64,000 nucleotides of DNA, taken from assembly GCA_018417955.1 (NCBI GenBank), contig JACTVC010000006.1, positions 434,001 through 498,000 on the forward strand, read 5' to 3'. This document shows, one piece after another, positions 49,081 to 60,008 of the stretch; within the stretch, counting starts at the first letter, position 1; every line of letters begins with the position of its first letter. A model generated the notes under the pieces. It worked only from the letters and a program-made list of their open reading frames with translations, was not told the origin of the DNA and ran no database searches. The translations under genes were made by a program, and so were the position numbers. Origin of the DNA: Laccaria trichodermophora. Its lineage: Eukaryota; Basidiomycota; Agaricomycetes; Agaricales; Hydnangiaceae.

Positions 49081-49971
49081 CTCAATGGCCGAGAATGACC
49101 TCCTCTTTTATACGCATGAGGTTTGTGATTAGGAGACGCGAATCTGGACCTCAGGTGGTTTATGTATATACCCAAGCCTGATGTCATACGAAGGTGCTTG
49201 TGATATAGGATTGGAAGGGAATGCCCAGAGGCCATAGTCAAACAGTGGTATATAGCTAGATTTGGATATCTTACATAATATATTGATCTTTTGTCTTGAA
49301 CCACCACCTTGTCAGCAGTCTTGCCATCCTCTTGCACTACATGTAGTGCTTTGTATAACTGTACTTCCTACAGTATGCATAATCATGTTGGGCCAGCTGA
49401 GTATCTTGTAACTGCTCATTGCTCACTCATGGGTGTTGATCCCAGATCCACCCATTCTTGCCTCCTCCTTCCCTCTTGGCTTCAGCTATGTGAGAAGTTC
49501 AGAGTGAACGCTTCACAGTGCTGTTCGAGGTTTACACATTTATGATCAGGAGACGGGAATTTATACCGCAAGTCGTCGATTTAAGTTAGAATAGAAGGGT
49601 GTATATATATTGCTTATTTATGATTTTGGACTTGATGCTGAGAAGACTATTACTTGAGAGAAATACACAGTTACGCGACGTGAGCATGACTGGAACAAGA
49701 CTACTACACAACCATAGCATAACTATTATCTGACTTTTGTTTGGCTATGAAAGGACTATGAAGCCGTGATTACATGACTAACCATCGACCTTCAGATGAG
49801 GGTGACTAGACTAAATAAAGACTACCACATGACTGTGTCATACATATATTTGGCATCTGGAAAGGAAACCACACAACTTGACACGACTTCGTGAAGTCGA
49901 CTTAAAGTCAAAATTTTGTAAAATTTACTGCTTTTAGTCATGTCTTACATTTTCGTGCACTGGCGTGACTA
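49081..49971. other. interior of the TIR element
   Basis: No gene. Sequence words such as gtcatgt and gactac recur, and the part near 49700-49960 resembles the left part (48300-48480) in word use, as in subterminal repeats of DNA transposons. Confidence 0.35.
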
Positions 49972-50454
49972 CTGTGGTATTTCGACTGACTGTTCGGTCA
50001 CTTGTCACATCGGCCTATGAACAGAACAGATCTGGTGCTTGTCACGGGTCACTTAGAAGGTTGAATAGGGTGACATTTTACCCTAAAAAGGAAAAAACTC
50101 ATTTTTCTCTGCTGCGCGGCATACAACTATTACAAATATTACAAAACTATATACCATCCACTAAATATGCTTTTACACAACTTCTATAGGTGTCTAAACA
50201 GGATATAAATTTCCAATTATAGGAATATAGAACTTTTTTGGCCACAATCAGAAGAGAGTTGCACTGGATGAGAGGTTCTGGAGGAGGCAAAAAGGTTGCT
50301 GCCAGATGCCATATCAACTGCTCAACGAACACTTGTCGCTGGCTGAACACTTCCATTGCTATGTCACACAGTGATCCCGATTTCGAACACACCTCCCGAC
50401 TGTTCGGGGCCGTCACGTGTCACATTGGCCGAACAGTCGGTCGAAATACCACAG
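49972..50454. mobile_element. MITE B, TA-flanked
   Basis: The inverted termini CTGTGGTATTTCGACTGACT (left) and, at the right end, the complement of CTGTGGTATTTCGACCGACT, extended by TGTTCGG, are flanked by TA (49970-49971 and 50455-50456). It is 483 bp with no transposase. It sits inside the TIR element, directly left of the LTR element. Confidence 0.85.
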
Positions 50455-50460
50455 TACTAC

Positions 50461-51013
50461 TGTGGGGACCTGTTTGAGGTGCGACGTTAATTACGTAGCT
50501 CGAATAGCAACGACAAGGTGTATCTGGCGAGCTTGTTGTGATAAAGTTGACACAATGGTGTGAAGACCTCTGACAAGGGTCTGGTCTGAGTCTTAAGAGT
50601 TGATCTCAATACACGAGTAGCTACTGATGCTCTGGAAAGCCACAAGCGTAGACGTACTCTCCTTTCCCGGAATGCCGCAGAAAGGTGCAGTGAGATCTTC
50701 TATGGAAGATTGAAAGGAAACAAGAGATGTTCAGTTTTAGGAGAGTCACGGGCTCTCCACAGTAAGTCACTATGCTACTGACCTTTAATACTATATCCCA
50801 GCCATGCAAGTAGTCGAGTTGTGAGGACGATGCTCGAAGGCTGCAAGCTGTTGAAGGAATGATGGTAAGAAAGATACCTCACTACATGTGTGACTGAGGA
50901 AATTGTATGTAAGTGTGACTACTGTGACCAAGTGACAAGGGAAGCAAGATCCACGTAGGATTGGAAATAACAGTAAGGAATGGAGGAGACACCCAGTAAA
51001 CCTACCCATTACA
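50461..51013 (-). repeat. 3' LTR of the non-autonomous LTR element
   Basis: It differs from the other LTR at about four positions that I can count over 553 bp, so insertion was recent. Confidence 0.9.
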
Positions 51014-51394
51014 TAGCCCCCCTATTTCCGATTTGACGTGGTCTGTATTTCCCATGCAACTCAATATTTGCAAGACACCATTTGTTCCAGTCCAGCAGAA
51101 AGTGATTAAGATACTCCTTTGATCCCGTCCAAGCCAGGCTTCAGGGCCCCCCATGCCTATCAAGACTCTAGCATGCAGTGGCCGTACGATGTCGTTTACT
51201 CGGCTCATGTGGTGAGCACACAACACGCCCTGAGACGATGATGTGTCGCTTACGTTGTTGACTGTGACTGACGACAGAAGCCCTTCAGAAAAATGTCCTT
51301 CGTCTTGACATGGTTGAAAAGCGACCAAAGAATGAAGAGTTAAACAAAAGTCAACTGGAGTGGTAGGCGAGCAGATAGGCAAAGGCTTGAAGGA

Positions 51395-51731
51395 TCACAG
51401 CTGAGCTTCCAACAGCGTGGCGAGCCTTTCTTCAGCCGCTCCCTTCTCCAACTTTTCCTGTTCACAAGCATGCATCATGTGTTCCAAAGAAGTCTTGAGA
51501 GAGGAGGTTTCAGCGACAACGTCCACAAAACTCGAACGTGCCAAGGCGAGGTCAGACTTGATGGTCCTAGCAGATACCAACTGCACTGCTGCAGTGGAAA
51601 GTTCCTCACCCTCCCATTCGAAATCCTTCATCACCATACTGCACATCTGAGACAGATACTCATCCCGCGTTTGTAGTGCGATCAATTCCACAAGGAGAGC
51701 CTCATACCAGCGGCTATGCTCAGGGAGGTTG
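51395..51731 (-). pseudogene. C-terminal exon of the LTR-element protein, cut by a transposon
   Basis: The minus-strand frame reads EHSRWYEALLVELIALQTRD, then a coiled coil (SFVDVVAETSSLKTSLEHMM) ending LATLLEAQL and a stop at 51395. Its upstream half (QQVPPIVKEEVKRAFSNLP) lies at 54636-54733 beyond the Mutator-like element; the 9-bp duplication marks the joint. Confidence 0.75.
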
Positions 51732-52035
51732 AGGTCTTTACACTGCCACTGCTTTTCCGAGCGGACTCCGGTTGGACTCCGTCGGACTGAGGGTATCCAG
51801 AACAGATTTTTTTTGGCTTTGCAACCCCAACAATTTTCCGCCCATTTTCCGTTGCTTGTCCGGGCATTTCTGGTCGGACCTCTCAGTCCAACGGACTTTT
51901 CCGTCAGACAACCGATGGACTATCAGCAAACCAGCAGCCACAGTCCACTGGAAATGACCGGCAAGCACCATCGGAAGTCCAATGGAAGTCCAACGGACTT
52001 CCGATGGATTGACTTTCATCATTAAAAATAGTGTA

Positions 52036-52126
52036 ATATCCAGAGTCGAACACTCGACCTCACGACATATCACGTGTATATACGAGGGAGCATTCTTCCA
52101 ACTGAACTAATAGACCGTTAAATAGA
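52036..52126 (-). other. tRNA-like sequence with A- and B-box
   Basis: On the minus strand TAGTTCAGTTGG (A-box-like) is followed about 50 nt later by GAGTGTTCGACTC (B-box-like), with an interrupted possible anticodon stem CTCCC/GTGAG. The acceptor stem does not pair well. It is at best a degenerate tRNA or tRNA-derived promoter. Confidence 0.3.
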
Positions 52127-52899
52127 ACGAATTTGTATGCAAGTACCTCGCAGACTAGATGGGGACCTTGATATATCCTAGTTTATTGATTATATATACA
52201 AAAATTGCTGATAGATCTTATAGCATATTTGACCATAAAATATATACTCAGGTGAATCCATGTCATAATTGTTCAATGTAAAACCTCGCACATATCAGTA
52301 AGTTCGCACGGGGTGTCCATGCTGTGCAATGTGTAAACACGGCCAACTACTTGTGGATTAGGTCATCATCTACATTTTGGAGTCGGTTAGCAGTACAAAG
52401 GGGAGCAAGCTCCCCAATAAACAAACCGACCTCACTTAGTCCTGCTGTGCGTTGGTCACGCCCAAATCGAACGTCGGAAAATGCCGACGCTTGATTTGGG
52501 TACCATCAACAAAGCATAACCGTCTTCCTCAACCACCACAACCATCCCCAGCGACAACAGCAAGGCGGCGCCGTCTGATGGTGACAACACACGATGTTGT
52601 CACCATCCACAACAAGTGAGTACTGCCCATCCCCACCTCTTCCTTCTGCTGACCCAAATCCCAGGTGCCACGTCGCCTACAGCGACGTGGCAGCCAGACG
52701 ACGAACGATGAATGCAACGGCATTCATCGTTCGTCGTCCAACAATCCCCCACCACGAACGACGTGCGCCCAGCCCACCATTCCCCACAACACCCACCACA
52801 CCCCACCAATGCCAACAGCCACCCACCACCACCACCACTAAGGGCAACAACGGCCCACCACGCCCACCAGCACCCATAAACGGCGACAACGGCCCACGA

Positions 52900-53410
52900 A
52901 CGGCAACGGCGGCCCAGCACCACCCACGACGCGACAACGACGACGACACGCGACAATGACGACACGTCACGTCAACACCCCACCCACGAACGGCAACGGC
53001 GGCCCAGCGCCACCCACGACACGCAACAACGACGACGACACGCGATAACGACGACGACACGCGACGACGACGACGACACGCGACGACGACGACACGACAC
53101 GATGACGTGTCAATGACGCACGACAACGCCAACGCGGAATACAACGGACGAGGGCCCAACGCCACCATGCGCGAACGGCAACGAGAGCCCAGCACCACCA
53201 CTCCCTCCCCACCATTCCCCCCCCCTCCACTCTCTTCCCACCACTCCCCCTCCCCTCTACCACTCCCCCTCCCCTCTACCACACCCTCCCCTCTACCACA
53301 CCCTCCCCACTACTCCCTCCCCTTTGCCACTCCCTCCCCCCTTCATCACTCCCTCCCCCCTCCACCACTCCCTCTCCCCTCCACCACTCCCTCTCCTCTC
53401 CCTTTAACAA
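52900..53410. repeat. low-complexity (CGA)n and CCCTCC/CCACTC tracts
   Basis: The left half is rich in acgacgacacgcg words, the right half in ccctcccc and accactccc. Long frames on both strands are artefacts of composition. Confidence 0.8.
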
Positions 53411-53944
53411 TGTAGTATATTTTCAATGTAGTACCATAAATTTATGTAGTTCTATTGAATATACTTCAGTTCTCTCTGGTCAAATCTCATTATTATTATA
53501 AGAAATTTAAGTTATCAGCAGAATGTCTAACTTGTTTGACCAGTATGGATTGAGTCACATGACATCTGGCCAAAGTCCATAATGCAAGCTGTTGGTTATC
53601 TCTAGTTACTTTGGGTTGAATCCTGGGTAGAGGTAAGATGATGTGAAATAAAGGAAGTACTTGGGTTGCTCATGTTGCCAGTTGATCCCAACATGCTAAA
53701 TTCTTCATGTAATTCCCCATCATTCCTCCTGATCATGAAGAACCTAAAGATACTCTAGGGGCTTAATTACATGTTGAAATCCAAAATCATGTACCTTTGC
53801 TCCCTAACTCTTTCAACACAATCCAAGATGTTTTGTGGGCACTTCAGCTTGAATTTCAAGCCACATTTTTCTGGAACTGGGGCATTGGGATCCTTCTTCT
53901 TTCAGCCCTTTGGTGGCACTTGGCTTGAACTTGGACCTTTTTTT

Positions 53945-54635
53945 GCTCAGAAGTCCATTGGAAGTCCAGCGGACGTCCAGTGGAAGTCCAGCAGATTGAG
54001 AACTTAGCAATTATAACTGGTTTCTGCCTCTGTCCATCAGAAATCCAATGGAAGTCCAGCGGACATCCAATGGACACAGAATTCCGGCCAGTCCAACCAT
54101 TTCTTGCTTTAAGTGGCTTGAGCAGACTTTCATCAGACTTTGCCTGGACTAGCAGCAGAATCCAGCCATGTCCAACGGATTCCGATGGTCTTCTGACGGA
54201 CTGTCTGCTGAGTCCGTTGGAAATGGCAGGGTCCGATGAAAGTCCGTCGGATTCCGTTGGACAAACAGTGGGAGTGTAAAGTACTGCTTTTTTGCTTAGA
54301 AATCCATCGGAAGTCCATCGGAAGTCCAGTGGAAGTCCAGCAGACTGAGAACTTAGCAATTATGATAGTTTCTGCCTCTATCCGTTGGAAATCCGACGGA
54401 AGTCCAGCGGACGTCCAATGGACACAGAATTCTGGCCAGTCCAACCATTTCTTGCTTCTAAGTAGTTTGAGTGGACTTTCACTGGACTTTGCCTGGACTA
54501 GCAGCGGAATCCAGTCATGTCCAACGGACTCCGACGGTCTTCCGACGGACCCAGCAGACAGTCCGTCGGAAATGGCAGGGTCCGATGAAAGTCCGTCGGA
54601 TTCCGTTGGACAAGCAGTGGGAGTGTAAAGTACTG
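53945..54635. repeat. 349-bp tandem duplication with dense TCC-nnn-GGA words
   Basis: Copy 1 (53945-54293) and copy 2 (54294-54635) share the order: aagtccatyggaagtcc, agaacttagcaattat, gacacagaattc, ggccagtccaaccatttctt, tttgcctggactagcag, gagtgtaaagtactg. Words like TCCGTTGGA, TCCGTCGGA and TCCAGCGGA occur dozens of times. Confidence 0.85.
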
Positions 54636-54742
54636 GGGAGGTTGCTGAACGCTCGCTTTACCTCCTCTTTCACAATGGGGGGAACTTGTTGCAGTTTGAG
54701 AGATGTATCTGGCCCCAAACTGAAACCCATCACATCCTCTGA

Positions 54743-55846
54743 TCATGGTAATACGGCTTGAGACCGTGAGTTGGTATGTGAAAGCGGAGGTGAAGAGGAC
54801 GTATGTGCTGAAACCGAGATGAACAACGGCCTGTAGCCCTTGCATTCGATCGTGGGAGCCATTCGAGATGGTGGCATCCTCGAGCGTATGTTTCGCGTGT
54901 CGTGTTGCCCGTTATATCTGTTGAGCCAATGGAAGGGAAGCGATGATAAGCATCGTCGATTTTGGGAGAACGGTGTTTTTGGGGAGGAAGGTGTTGAGGG
55001 GCGTGAGCGAAGAAACACTGAGTATTGGAGAGGGTTGCGTGATGGGACAGAGGGAAAAATTGGATGGGCATTGTGTGAAATTGAAGGGATGTTGTGTGAT
55101 GATGGTGTTACCTCGCTCGGGTTGTCAACCGCAATTGACGACGGTGGCTCCTCGGGCGACCACTGGTCACCTTGGTACCGTTGTAAAGTGTCTGAGGCGG
55201 GACCGCTTGATTGATAGTCGAGCAAACGTCGTTGGAAAGGAGGGGTGGTAGGTGAGCAGACAGGTGAAAGGCTGAGGCATCGTGATTGGGCTTCCAACAG
55301 TCGCTTTTGAGCAGTTGAAGGGGAAGGGATCGGAACAGACGAAACGCAGTGTTGAGCACGTTGTCCTTCTGAGGACAGAGTCGGCGGCTGAGGATGTGCG
55401 TTGGCGAATGAATGCGGAAGCGAATTTTGCCGTGGAAGTGGAATTGAGGGCCCCGAGTACAGATTAAGAGCTGGACTGGAGATGTGGGGTGCTGCTGACG
55501 TAGACCGCGACTCCGATGATGAAGACGTACATGTCGAAGGCCGAGGAATCGCCTTGGTGAACGAACATGTAGATGGGACCGTAGATCCCTGGCGGAAATT
55601 AGGAGTGGGATTGGAGATGCAGGGCGCCGTTAGCGTGGGCCGCAACGCTGATGATGAAGACAGTGTCCTCGCCAGCATCGTGACGAGTCCTCCAACAGTG
55701 TCTTCTTGGCTGGAAGTCAGTTGAATGGGGTGAGGATGTGCACACGGCACTGTGGTGTCCTCTTCTCCCTCTACTGCAACTTCAGTCTCCCTGGTGACCT
55801 GCCCATGGACCTCTACGACCTTGGTATCATTCTTCAACTTCCCCAA
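54743..55846 (-). pseudogene. Ser/Pro-rich part of the LTR-element protein, frame-shifted
   Basis: This 367-codon frame begins in the same repeat that ends the 952-codon frame (LRPTLTAPCISNPTPNF here against LRPTSAAPYIANPAPDL there), so a tandem protein repeat of about 120-150 residues exists. The two frames are out of phase near 55850, where a deletion around STPAH/STPAP explains the shift. Mostly disordered. Confidence 0.5.
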
Positions 55847-58692
55847 ATCCCTCGCCCCGTTAACGTGAGCTGGAGTTGAGCGGCGCTAGGGCGGTTTGAC
55901 AGCAGAGAGACCTCATCCGGGCAAGAGAAAGGCCCCATTTTCGGCTGGGATTGAGCACGAGTGCGTGTAAGCGAACTTGTAGATCCTCGACATAGAGCTG
56001 GGATGGAATTAGAGATGAAGGGTGCTGAAGATGTGGAGCACGATGTCGATGATGAAGAGGATGTACTCTCGGGTACCGTAGTGAATTCTCCTGGGACTGT
56101 AGAGATCAAAAGAGGAACTGCATCGGCGAATGGATGTGGAAATGGAAGCGTAAGCTCCTGGTGCAGATCAGGAGCAGGGTTGGCAATATAGGGAGCAGCT
56201 GAGGTAGGCCTCAACGCCATCGAAGGAGATGTGGGCACCGTAATGGGTCCACTGATGGTTTCTGCTTGAATAGAACTCAGTTGGACCGGGTGCGAATGCA
56301 CACCTAACACCCCAGTAACCACTGCTCGCTCCATGGCAGCTTCTATCTCCTTGGTAGATGGTTCCTTGAACCCTACCACCCTCGTTTTGCTCTTCAAATC
56401 CTCCAATCTCTTTGCATTGTTAGCAGGAGCGGGAGTTGAGGTACATGAGCGCTGAGCGGCGCTAGGACGGTTCGGCAGCGGAAAGACCTCCGAATCCGAG
56501 TGAATTCTGCAGATCGGTGGAACCTGCAACTTGAGGGTGATAACAGAGAGTTGACGGTTCGACGGATTTTGGATGGAGTCCAACCCAGAGGGCGTTGGTG
56601 TTGTGTTGAGCTTCACAGGCGATGCACGGCCTTCTTCGCCACCCGTGGGATCAGTTTTTGATAGCATTGATTGGGAGTGGTCGCTTTGTGTGTTGAGCGT
56701 AGAGCCCTGTGCACAAGCAGCCCAGTAGCATAAATGATCTTGAGCTCTCGTGTTCGGCACTAGCAAGTATCGAAGCTCCAGGTAATCTGCGCTCCATGCT
56801 AACGGTTTCTTGCTGGACCTGGGACTGACTACACCAGCATACTGGCCCCCCAAATCGCCTAGTTCCTCGATGTACGCTGCCCGCCACTTTGGTAACTCAG
56901 GCTGGTCCCTGTGCTCGGGCCTGATATGATCAGGAGGAGAGGCTGTACGCTTATGAAAGTCGCGCTCGCCCAAGCCGCGTGAGTGGTATGCTACCGAAGA
57001 GGCTCTGGAGCTGGGGAGGCTTGAGGTGGCAGACTTCGACTGCACCCAACTCGAAGCAACACTGAGTGGTGAAGTTGGAGTAGGAATGGTAAGTTGTGGG
57101 TGAGTAACTAGGACCCAACGAGGACGGGGCAGGAGACATTCAAGTTGTCCCTCCTGGGTCTCTGCCTCCATGGAGCTTCCAGTGTCATCTTTGCAGACAT
57201 TGCCGATACGACTGGCTAGAGTTACCTGTCCCCATACATCGAAGTGCTGTTTACCGATGGGAGCTTGTACCGCCTTGAATAACTCATGAAATTCACGATC
57301 TCCCTTACAGGCTTCCTGACTAGACCCTTCATCCCCTTGACCCGCACATTGACCGACTTCAACATTCGGACGCCGGGGCCTCCGACACCAGTTAGTGACG
57401 TAGGCGTCTGCCTCGTCTGCCTCGACGTAGAAGTGATACCTTTCTGCGTAATCCCCGATGAGGGAGGTATCCATTATGAGATGCGCAAACCACTTTTTGA
57501 AGTCGCAAATGTAAACCATCGCACTCGGTGGAATGTCGAAGAGAGAAGGAGAATAATAGGAATTGGGCATGCGTCTTAATTGGAAGGATTCATGGTACAG
57601 CTTGATGGTGGCAACATCATTCTGAATTCCGATCACGTCACTCCCAAAAACCTCTGTCTTGTCAAGAGTGTCGCAGGCATCATGATACGCCTGCAACACA
57701 GCGGGGGATAGTCGTGTGAAGCTGGGGTAGTCGTCTGTGGACTCCTGCCCAAAGTAGTACACAGGAACCTTTTCGGCAAGGAGGTGGCCTTGAATGTTCA
57801 AAACCCGCCACTGTCCAGGTAAGTCATGAAAAACTCCTCGTTTCTTGACGTCGCGCAATTCGAAGCTCCCTATGTGGTCAACCATCCATCGTTGAAGAGC
57901 GTCGTCCCAAGCAGAGCTTGAGGCAGACGACCAGTTTATTAATCCCAGATACTCTAAAACATGCCCCTTCGCGTCATCGTTTTCACGCCAGCCTTGGTTA
58001 TTAGAAGATCGATGGTGTTGCAAAGATCCTCCATCAGAACTAGCTTCTGCTGAATTTGGCTGGTGATCGTGTCTGTCGCCCGAATCAACAGGTCTATAGT
58101 TAGACAGAGCTGAAGCATGACCGACATCATCTTGTTGAGTTTGATTCATATGAGGAGGGATTTGTCTGCCTTCGAAAGGATTAAACGGTCGAAATTGTAG
58201 TTGCGAACTAGCTTCCTGCATTTGGCGAGATTCCTTGACGTCAGAAATACTCATGCGATAGTCTACGTCTTCGACATCTTCATGAGCTTCATAAATGTTA
58301 ATGTCGGTGGATTTTGGTGAGCTAGGCATGACGACATTCTCTTTCCTGAGAGGACGATACTGAAGCTCGTATTTCTCTAGATTCTCCTGTGCCAGGGTTA
58401 GACGCCTAGCCAATCCCATCCAAGCCGCCTGCAATTGACCGACATCAGATGATTTTCTTAGAATACTCATAAATGTATCCCTGGGATCTACTTTAAAGAA
58501 AGAGGTTCGCTCAGGCACTAGGGCTGAAGTCCTCTCGAGAAAGATCTGTAGTTCGTTGACTACCTGCGTAATGGTCCCGAGAAGGGCTGGTCGTAAGGAA
58601 TAGCTTTTCTCCAAGCCTCCCAATTCTACAATGTCACTGCTGAACAAGGAGTTCTTTGCAGAAAGAGTGGTGGCACGTTGCCACGTCGACAT
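55834..58692 (-). CDS. 952-codon protein of the LTR element, unknown function
   Basis: It starts at the ATG at 58692 (MSTWQRATTLSAKNSLF). Residues about 1-130 look helical. About 240-480 form the apparent globular core (NWSSASSSAWDDALQRWMVD, KRGVFHDLPGQWRVLNIQGH, PSFTRLSPAVLQAYHDACD, MVYICDFKKWFAHLIMDTS). The rest is Ser/Pro-rich with repeats. I see no RT, integrase, RNase H or zinc knuckle. It may be a divergent Gag or a captured host gene. It lies within a 553-bp-LTR element, in the transcription sense of that element. Confidence 0.6.
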   Translation of the reverse strand: MSTWQRATTLSAKNSLFSSDIVELGGLEKSYSLRPALLGTITQVVNELQIFLERTSALVPERTSFFKVDPRDTFMSILRKSSDVGQLQAAWMGLARRLTLAQENLEKYELQYRPLRKENVVMPSSPKSTDINIYEAHEDVEDVDYRMSISDVKESRQMQEASSQLQFRPFNPFEGRQIPPHMNQTQQDDVGHASALSNYRPVDSGDRHDHQPNSAEASSDGGSLQHHRSSNNQGWRENDDAKGHVLEYLGLINWSSASSSAWDDALQRWMVDHIGSFELRDVKKRGVFHDLPGQWRVLNIQGHLLAEKVPVYYFGQESTDDYPSFTRLSPAVLQAYHDACDTLDKTEVFGSDVIGIQNDVATIKLYHESFQLRRMPNSYYSPSLFDIPPSAMVYICDFKKWFAHLIMDTSLIGDYAERYHFYVEADEADAYVTNWCRRPRRPNVEVGQCAGQGDEGSSQEACKGDREFHELFKAVQAPIGKQHFDVWGQVTLASRIGNVCKDDTGSSMEAETQEGQLECLLPRPRWVLVTHPQLTIPTPTSPLSVASSWVQSKSATSSLPSSRASSVAYHSRGLGERDFHKRTASPPDHIRPEHRDQPELPKWRAAYIEELGDLGGQYAGVVSPRSSKKPLAWSADYLELRYLLVPNTRAQDHLCYWAACAQGSTLNTQSDHSQSMLSKTDPTGGEEGRASPVKLNTTPTPSGLDSIQNPSNRQLSVITLKLQVPPICRIHSDSEVFPLPNRPSAAQRSCTSTPAPANNAKRLEDLKSKTRVVGFKEPSTKEIEAAMERAVVTGVLGVHSHPVQLSSIQAETISGPITVPTSPSMALRPTSAAPYIANPAPDLHQELTLPFPHPFADAVPLLISTVPGEFTTVPESTSSSSSTSCSTSSAPFISNSIPALCRGSTSSLTRTRAQSQPKMGPFSCPDEVSLLSNRPSAAQLQLTLTGRGIWGS

Positions 58693-58722
58693 ATCGTCAT
58701 CACTTGCATCTTCCTTATATTG

Positions 58723-59452
58723 TCAGATGATGCGAGCCATCGGCGATCCCTCATACCCTCCTTCTGCACTTGGTTGCAATGTAGTCGTTGCAGTTGATTC
58801 GACTATGGAGCTCATACTCGACGATGAGTCGTTGTTCAACTGATTGGCGTCGAAGTCGAGGGGAGTAGGATCATTGGATTGTTGTGAAATGGAAGGCGAA
58901 GAGAGAATTTCTCCTGTAGCTTTGATATTTGTGGTGGGTGAAATAGGAGTCGGAGTTTTGAAACCAAAAGCTCGATAGGAGCTAGGTGTATAGTGCATTT
59001 CCGGAGAAGGAAATTGAGGTAGGAAACTCAGAGAAGCTGGAGACTCGGAGGTATCGGGTAGAGTTTGTGGAAGGAAATGATGATGTTGAAGTCCGACGGC
59101 TCGACCGATTAATGATGGTTTCCCCAAAGGGGTCGCTTTGTGGTCCGGGATTACTTGTCGTAAGTTGATCGCTACCGTTATTTGAAGGTAGAGAGGCAGC
59201 GGGATTTGGTGAGGTTTTTGATTTTGAGGGCAAGGGGTTTTTCACTATAGGTGAGCTGGTATGTTTGATTGGAGAGGAAGATCGCGAACGATCGGAAAGG
59301 ACAGGTTGACTTAATGAAGAAGGAGGAGCGCCTCTGGTAGGCCTCGAGTGTCTCGATCCCTCGGATCGTCCTTCCCTCGCTTCCACTCTAAATTCCTCTT
59401 CTGCTGTAACGTTCGAGCCGGCCAGGCTGTCGTTGAATCCCACAGTGTCCAC
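58723..59452 (-). CDS. Ser-rich leader frames of the LTR element
   Basis: Two overlapping minus-strand frames (59452-58982 and 59127-58723) follow directly after the right LTR. Both are Ser/Pro/Thr-rich; the second holds SPEMHYTPSSYRAFGF and runs to just before the 952-codon frame. A short intron or a frameshift could link them to it. No domain recognised. Confidence 0.4.
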
Positions 59453-59455
59453 CTT

Positions 59456-60008
59456 TGTGGGGACCTGTTTGAGGTGCGACGTTAATTACATAGCTCGAAT
59501 AGCAACGACAAGGTGTATCTGGCGAGCTTGTTGTGATAAAGTTGACACAATGGTGTGAAGACCTCTGACAAGGGTCTGGTCTGAGTCTTAAGAGTTGATC
59601 TCAATACACGAGTAGCTACTGATGCTCTGGAAAGCCACAAGCGTAGACGTACTCTCCTTTCCCGGAATGCCGCAGAAAGGTGCAGTGAGATCTTCTATGG
59701 AAGATTGAAAGGAAACAAGAGATGTTCAGTTTTAGGAGAGTCACGGGCTCTCCACAGTAAGTCACTATGCTACTGACCTTTAATACTACATCCCAGCCAC
59801 GCAAGTAGTCGAGTTGTGAGGACGATGCTCGAAGGCTGCAAGCCGTTGAAGGAATGATGGTAAGAAAGATACCTCACTACATGTGTGACTGAGGAAATTG
59901 TATGTAAGTGTGACTACTGTGACCAAGTGACAAGGGAAGCAAGATCCACGTAGGATTGGAAATAACAGTAAGGAATGGAGGAGACACCCAGTAAACCTAC
60001 CCATTACA
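59456..60008 (-). repeat. 5' LTR of the non-autonomous LTR element
   Basis: This is the partner of 50461-51013; in the element's own sense it reads TGTAATGGG...GGTCCCCACA and is followed by AAGGTGGACACTG, where a primer-binding site should be. Confidence 0.9.

Larger units (their letters stand above)
51732..54635. mobile_element. Mutator-like TIR element, 9-bp TSD
   Basis: The termini share CTTTACACT(G/C)CCACTGCTT in inverted orientation and continue with further TCC-n-GGA words. The 9-bp duplication GGGAGGTTG is at 51723-51731 and 54636-54644, typical of Mutator-like elements. Removing the element and one duplication restores an open frame in the host LTR element. No transposase is visible in 2.9 kb. 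Inside are a tRNA-like stretch, low-complexity DNA and a 349-bp tandem duplication next to the right end. Confidence 0.8.
50461..60008 (-). mobile_element. 9.5-kb LTR element without reverse transcriptase, 5-bp TSD
   Basis: Two 553-bp direct repeats (50461-51013 and 59456-60008) with TG...CA ends bound the element. The target duplication ACTAC is at 50456-50460 and 60009-60013. A polypurine tract (GGAAATAGGGGGGCTA, minus strand) lies directly inside the left repeat, so transcription runs right to left. The interior, without the nested Mutator-like element, is about 5.5 kb and holds only minus-strand frames with no reverse transcriptase, RNase H or integrase motif that I can see. It therefore looks like a non-autonomous LTR element (TR-GAG/LARD type). 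Confidence 0.85.

Noticed and set aside
50621..51009. Short frames identical to those at 59616-60004
   Set aside because: They are duplicates because they lie in the two LTRs, not coding genes.
52594..53415. Several overlapping 100-200 codon frames
   Set aside because: Products of (CGA)n and CCTCCC low-complexity DNA, open on both strands.
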